A stretch of 64,000 nucleotides of DNA from Theristus sp. LFF4_11. Its lineage: Eukaryota > Nematoda > Chromadorea > Monhysterida > Xyalidae. Numbering within the stretch: the stretch's first letter is position 1; each line of letters opens with the position of its first letter. Under the pieces are notes generated by a model that was given only the letters and a program-made list of their open reading frames with translations, searched no databases and was not told the origin of the DNA. The stretch lies in assembly GCA_030248135.1 (NCBI GenBank), contig JASANC010002522.1:1-64000 (forward strand), given 5' to 3'. This document shows positions 61,104-64,000 of the stretch, in pieces. A program made the translations under genes and the position numbers.

Positions 61104-64000
61104 CTGGAAACAAACGGAGTTTTTTTTAGCGTATTGTTACAGTTGGTATTCACTTTTTGAATGCAAGGCTTATGGAAGGTATTCACGTTTTGTGTACATG
61201 GCTTATGACAGGTAAGGTAGTCACATTTTAAAATTGAAGGGAAGGCTGATGATAAAATCAAAGCATTTTGTCAAGAATCAAGATGTCACATACGTTCGAA
61301 AAGCTTACATAACAATTGAACGGCAAAACTTTGCGCTCTGAAGTTCATAATTTTACGATCGATGAAACTGAATAAACAAAAACTGAACATTCGAAACAGC
61401 CAAACAAACAAGCATTACTTTGTTACTGATTTTCAGTGCCAACACACAAAAAATCGAATCATAACTTACGAAAAACGAGTTTTAAGCTCAACCCTAAATT
61501 CAAAGCATGGAAATCCAAAAAAACAACTAAAATGTCTGCCAAAAAATCTCATCAGCAAATGTGATTGAGAACATCGAACACGGAAACCAAACAAAGAGGA
61601 TGACGGACGCACAAAATTATTTTTTATTCAAAAAGGAAGTGCTAATATTTTACTATTCAACCAATCCCACGCAGACGCAACCAGCTGGACAAGCAGAAAA
61701 AAGAACGACAAAAAAAATACATTTCCAATTTGGAAGATACATAATACATTTTTTATTCCTCACAAAATCGGCTGTCATTAATCTAAATACGTCAGCAAAC
61801 AAAGAGAGTTTTAGGGTCACCCGAACAGAAAAAAAACTGAAATCATAATAAAAAACGAACTGAAACGCTTCACACAAATGTGTTGACTTGAAAATCGCTG
61901 GAAATGACCTTGAAATCAATTTATTTGAATTAGAGGTAAATGTTAGTGTAATTCGAGACTTTTTTGCGAAAATTTCCAGGGAAACAAAGGGAGTGAAGAT
62001 AAAAAACATTTATACTGGTGTGTAAAATCAAACATACAAAATTTTCAATAGCTTACAGAAACGAAAATTAAAATTATTTAGCATAAAATGAATATAAATT
62101 CGGTATAAATAAATTTAATAAAAAACAAAAATGAACCAGCCAGCTGGCGCTGAAAGAAATCAGCACGGCATTTTGAAAAGAATCCGTTGGAAAATTCAAA
62201 ATTGGAAAAAAAATCTAAAAAAAACGTGAAACTGCATTGCATAAAACCGCAATTCTACATCAAAGAACCCGTAAAACTGATATTGAATTCTCGATTGAAC
62301 CGGTGTCTGTGAAAAAAGCAGCAACGTTCTACCCAGGCAGCCGTTTTTATAATCTACAGACTACACATGTCTAAAACTCGGGAAAACTGCCGCCAAATCT
62401 GTTGCACTTAGCGAAATTGCACTTGGAAATGAACTAAAAATAAAAATTTCCTGACTTTCGAGCGCTCTCATTGGCCGAACCAGCGTGATGCATACAGTTC
62501 AATCAACATTTTGCAAATTGCGACGCAAAAAGCTACTTCTACGCAATCCAGCAAAACTAAATACTCCTAAAAAACCTGTGATGAATGAAACCGAAAGAAG
62601 CAGGAGATGTTTATCAAAGAATGAAGGAAGGAAGAATAAAAAGTCTACGAAAGTTTTACGCAGGGGAAAAAGTTCCAGCAAACAGGCAAACCTTTCACAA
62701 CACAGACGCGAAAAAATATTTTACGGCTGTAAAACTCTATCGCCGCCCCCGCAACTTTTCAAACGCACGCGCATTACAGAATAAACAAAAAAGTGCGCAA
62801 TGTGATGTGCGACAAGACAAGTATTGCAAATAATCTGATTATGAACAATATCGGGGTTGCTAGAAGTATTTTTTGGACGCATTAAGAACAAAACGGGTAA
62901 AAAACAAATGTTTTTAATCGAGTTGAAACGTGAATGGTGTGGGAAGAGAAATTGATCAAAAATTTGAAAAGCTCAGTTTCTGATTGCCAATGCCAACAAA
63001 GTGATTGGCTTCATTCGAAATGTCTGCACCAGTTGGTGGAGAATTTATAATCAGACTGCTCGACAAGATCAATTCGCAAAGTTTCATTTGGTTGGCTGTC
63101 TTGAAGGAAGGTTCTAGAAAATTCGGTTAAGCAACCTTCAAATGAACTGCACGCGACGCAACGTTGAAATGTCACATCTCTCTTGTTGAATAAGATAGTT
63201 TTAATGAAAAAAAAACAGAAATCAACTTTCGCATATGCACTGCAACGAATAGTTTACTGTTGTAGTCAAACATGCGAGACAAAAACCTCCTACGACAAAT
63301 GACTAATCACACAACTTTTTAACGAAAAAAACGGATGGGCAAATTAGAACACCAAACTCGAGGACTTTACCGACTGTTTTCTTAACCCCCCCCCCCCACC
63401 TGGGAATTTCTGTTTTTGAATGATAAATTCAACGCATTAGGAAAAAACACATATGAAAACAATTTTTCGGTCAATAGAAACCAGAAATTACGGCAATTCA
63501 AAAACTTCGCTCCATTAAGAGTCTGAAACGCCAAGATCGAACATGTTTTTCGCCGGTTGAAAACAGTAGCAAGTGCGTGCGACAATATGAGTCATGCTAC
63601 GGCAAACTAAAAAATTTATAAAAACGACATAAAACGATTTACTGAATGAAACCGAATTTATTTTGGGTATTTTCACACTTCATAAACATATAAATACCTG
63701 GGGCGCAAAACCAGAAAAGTAGGTAGATAATAAAAAGGTGTTTGGAAAATCGTTGTTCATGACTCAGAACCACACAGAACGAAAAGTACTAAAAAGGGAT
63801 TTGCTAATTTTACAGGCACAATTCAAATTTTCATGTGACCTGACGACACACTAATCAGCTACATCCTGCAAATACACCAAATTAAAAGTCAAAATTAGGA
63901 ATCAACCGACCAGAAATATGAGGCCCACTTGGAAGTTCATGAGAATACACACTAATGAATTTTGCAATTTTTATGTGAATTCTCTGAAGTTAAACTTCAA
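61104..64000. other. 2.9 kb without recognised gene
   Basis: AT-rich sequence upstream of the first visible RasGAP exon; it probably contains intron, promoter or first-exon sequence of that gene. A run of 11 C lies at about 63387. A Lys/Arg-rich ORF at 62485-62784 has no supporting motif. No exon of a PH domain found. Confidence 0.5.

Noticed and set aside
62485..62833. Lys/Arg-rich ORFs in the right flank
   Set aside because: Overlapping frames in AT-rich DNA with no motif, exon border or context.

Overview
This is a gene-dense, intron-rich stretch of an animal nuclear genome. Protein-coding exons with GT/AG borders could be joined into complete reading frames by matching intron phase. The gene content suggests an invertebrate, most likely a nematode: two tandem lipid-binding proteins of nematode lbp type, a secreted Cu/Zn SOD with a hydrophobic tail that recalls C. 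elegans sod-4, and a gap-2-like RasGAP. The assignment rests on family resemblance only and is tentative. All exon coordinates are manual predictions without transcript support.

Left part (about 0.4-21.3 kb), mostly minus strand. From right to left it holds a KIAA0319-like MANEC/EGF/PKD gene that ends at an LTR, two tandem FABP genes (14577-13655 and 13172-11917), PPP4R2 (11333-3652, nine coding exons) and a small secreted or membrane protein (1874-443). An extracellular Cu/Zn superoxide dismutase gene (4874-6078, plus strand) lies inside the last PPP4R2 intron, with two short membrane-peptide ORFs in front of it. A truncated Ty3/gypsy-type retrotransposon (16798-18580) abuts a 552-bp tandem repeat (15379-16793).

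Middle part (22.1-48.3 kb), plus strand, head to tail with gaps of about 0.6 kb. It holds a 20-exon gene for a 1,267-aa protein with one C2H2 finger and three copies of a module I cannot place in a known family, then CMTR1 (mRNA cap 2'-O-methyltransferase, 20 exons) and TRAPPC3 (TRAPP core subunit, 5 exons).

Right part (49.8-61.1 kb), minus strand, convergent to TRAPPC3: a 19-exon SynGAP/DAB2IP/RASAL2-type RasGAP with C2 and RasGAP domains, long Q/N/H-rich tracts and a C-terminal coiled coil. Its 5' end is open. 61.1-64.0 kb shows no recognisable gene.

Introns and spacers carry many small repeats: several TA-flanked MITE families, a hAT-like MITE with a perfect 8-bp target duplication, a tRNA-derived SINE in three copies, and other paired repeats. 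The genes are mostly unrelated housekeeping or signalling functions and do not form a pathway. The points of interest are the nested SOD arrangement, the triplicated-module protein, repeat-derived splice donors and the very frequent CCAATCAGC motif.
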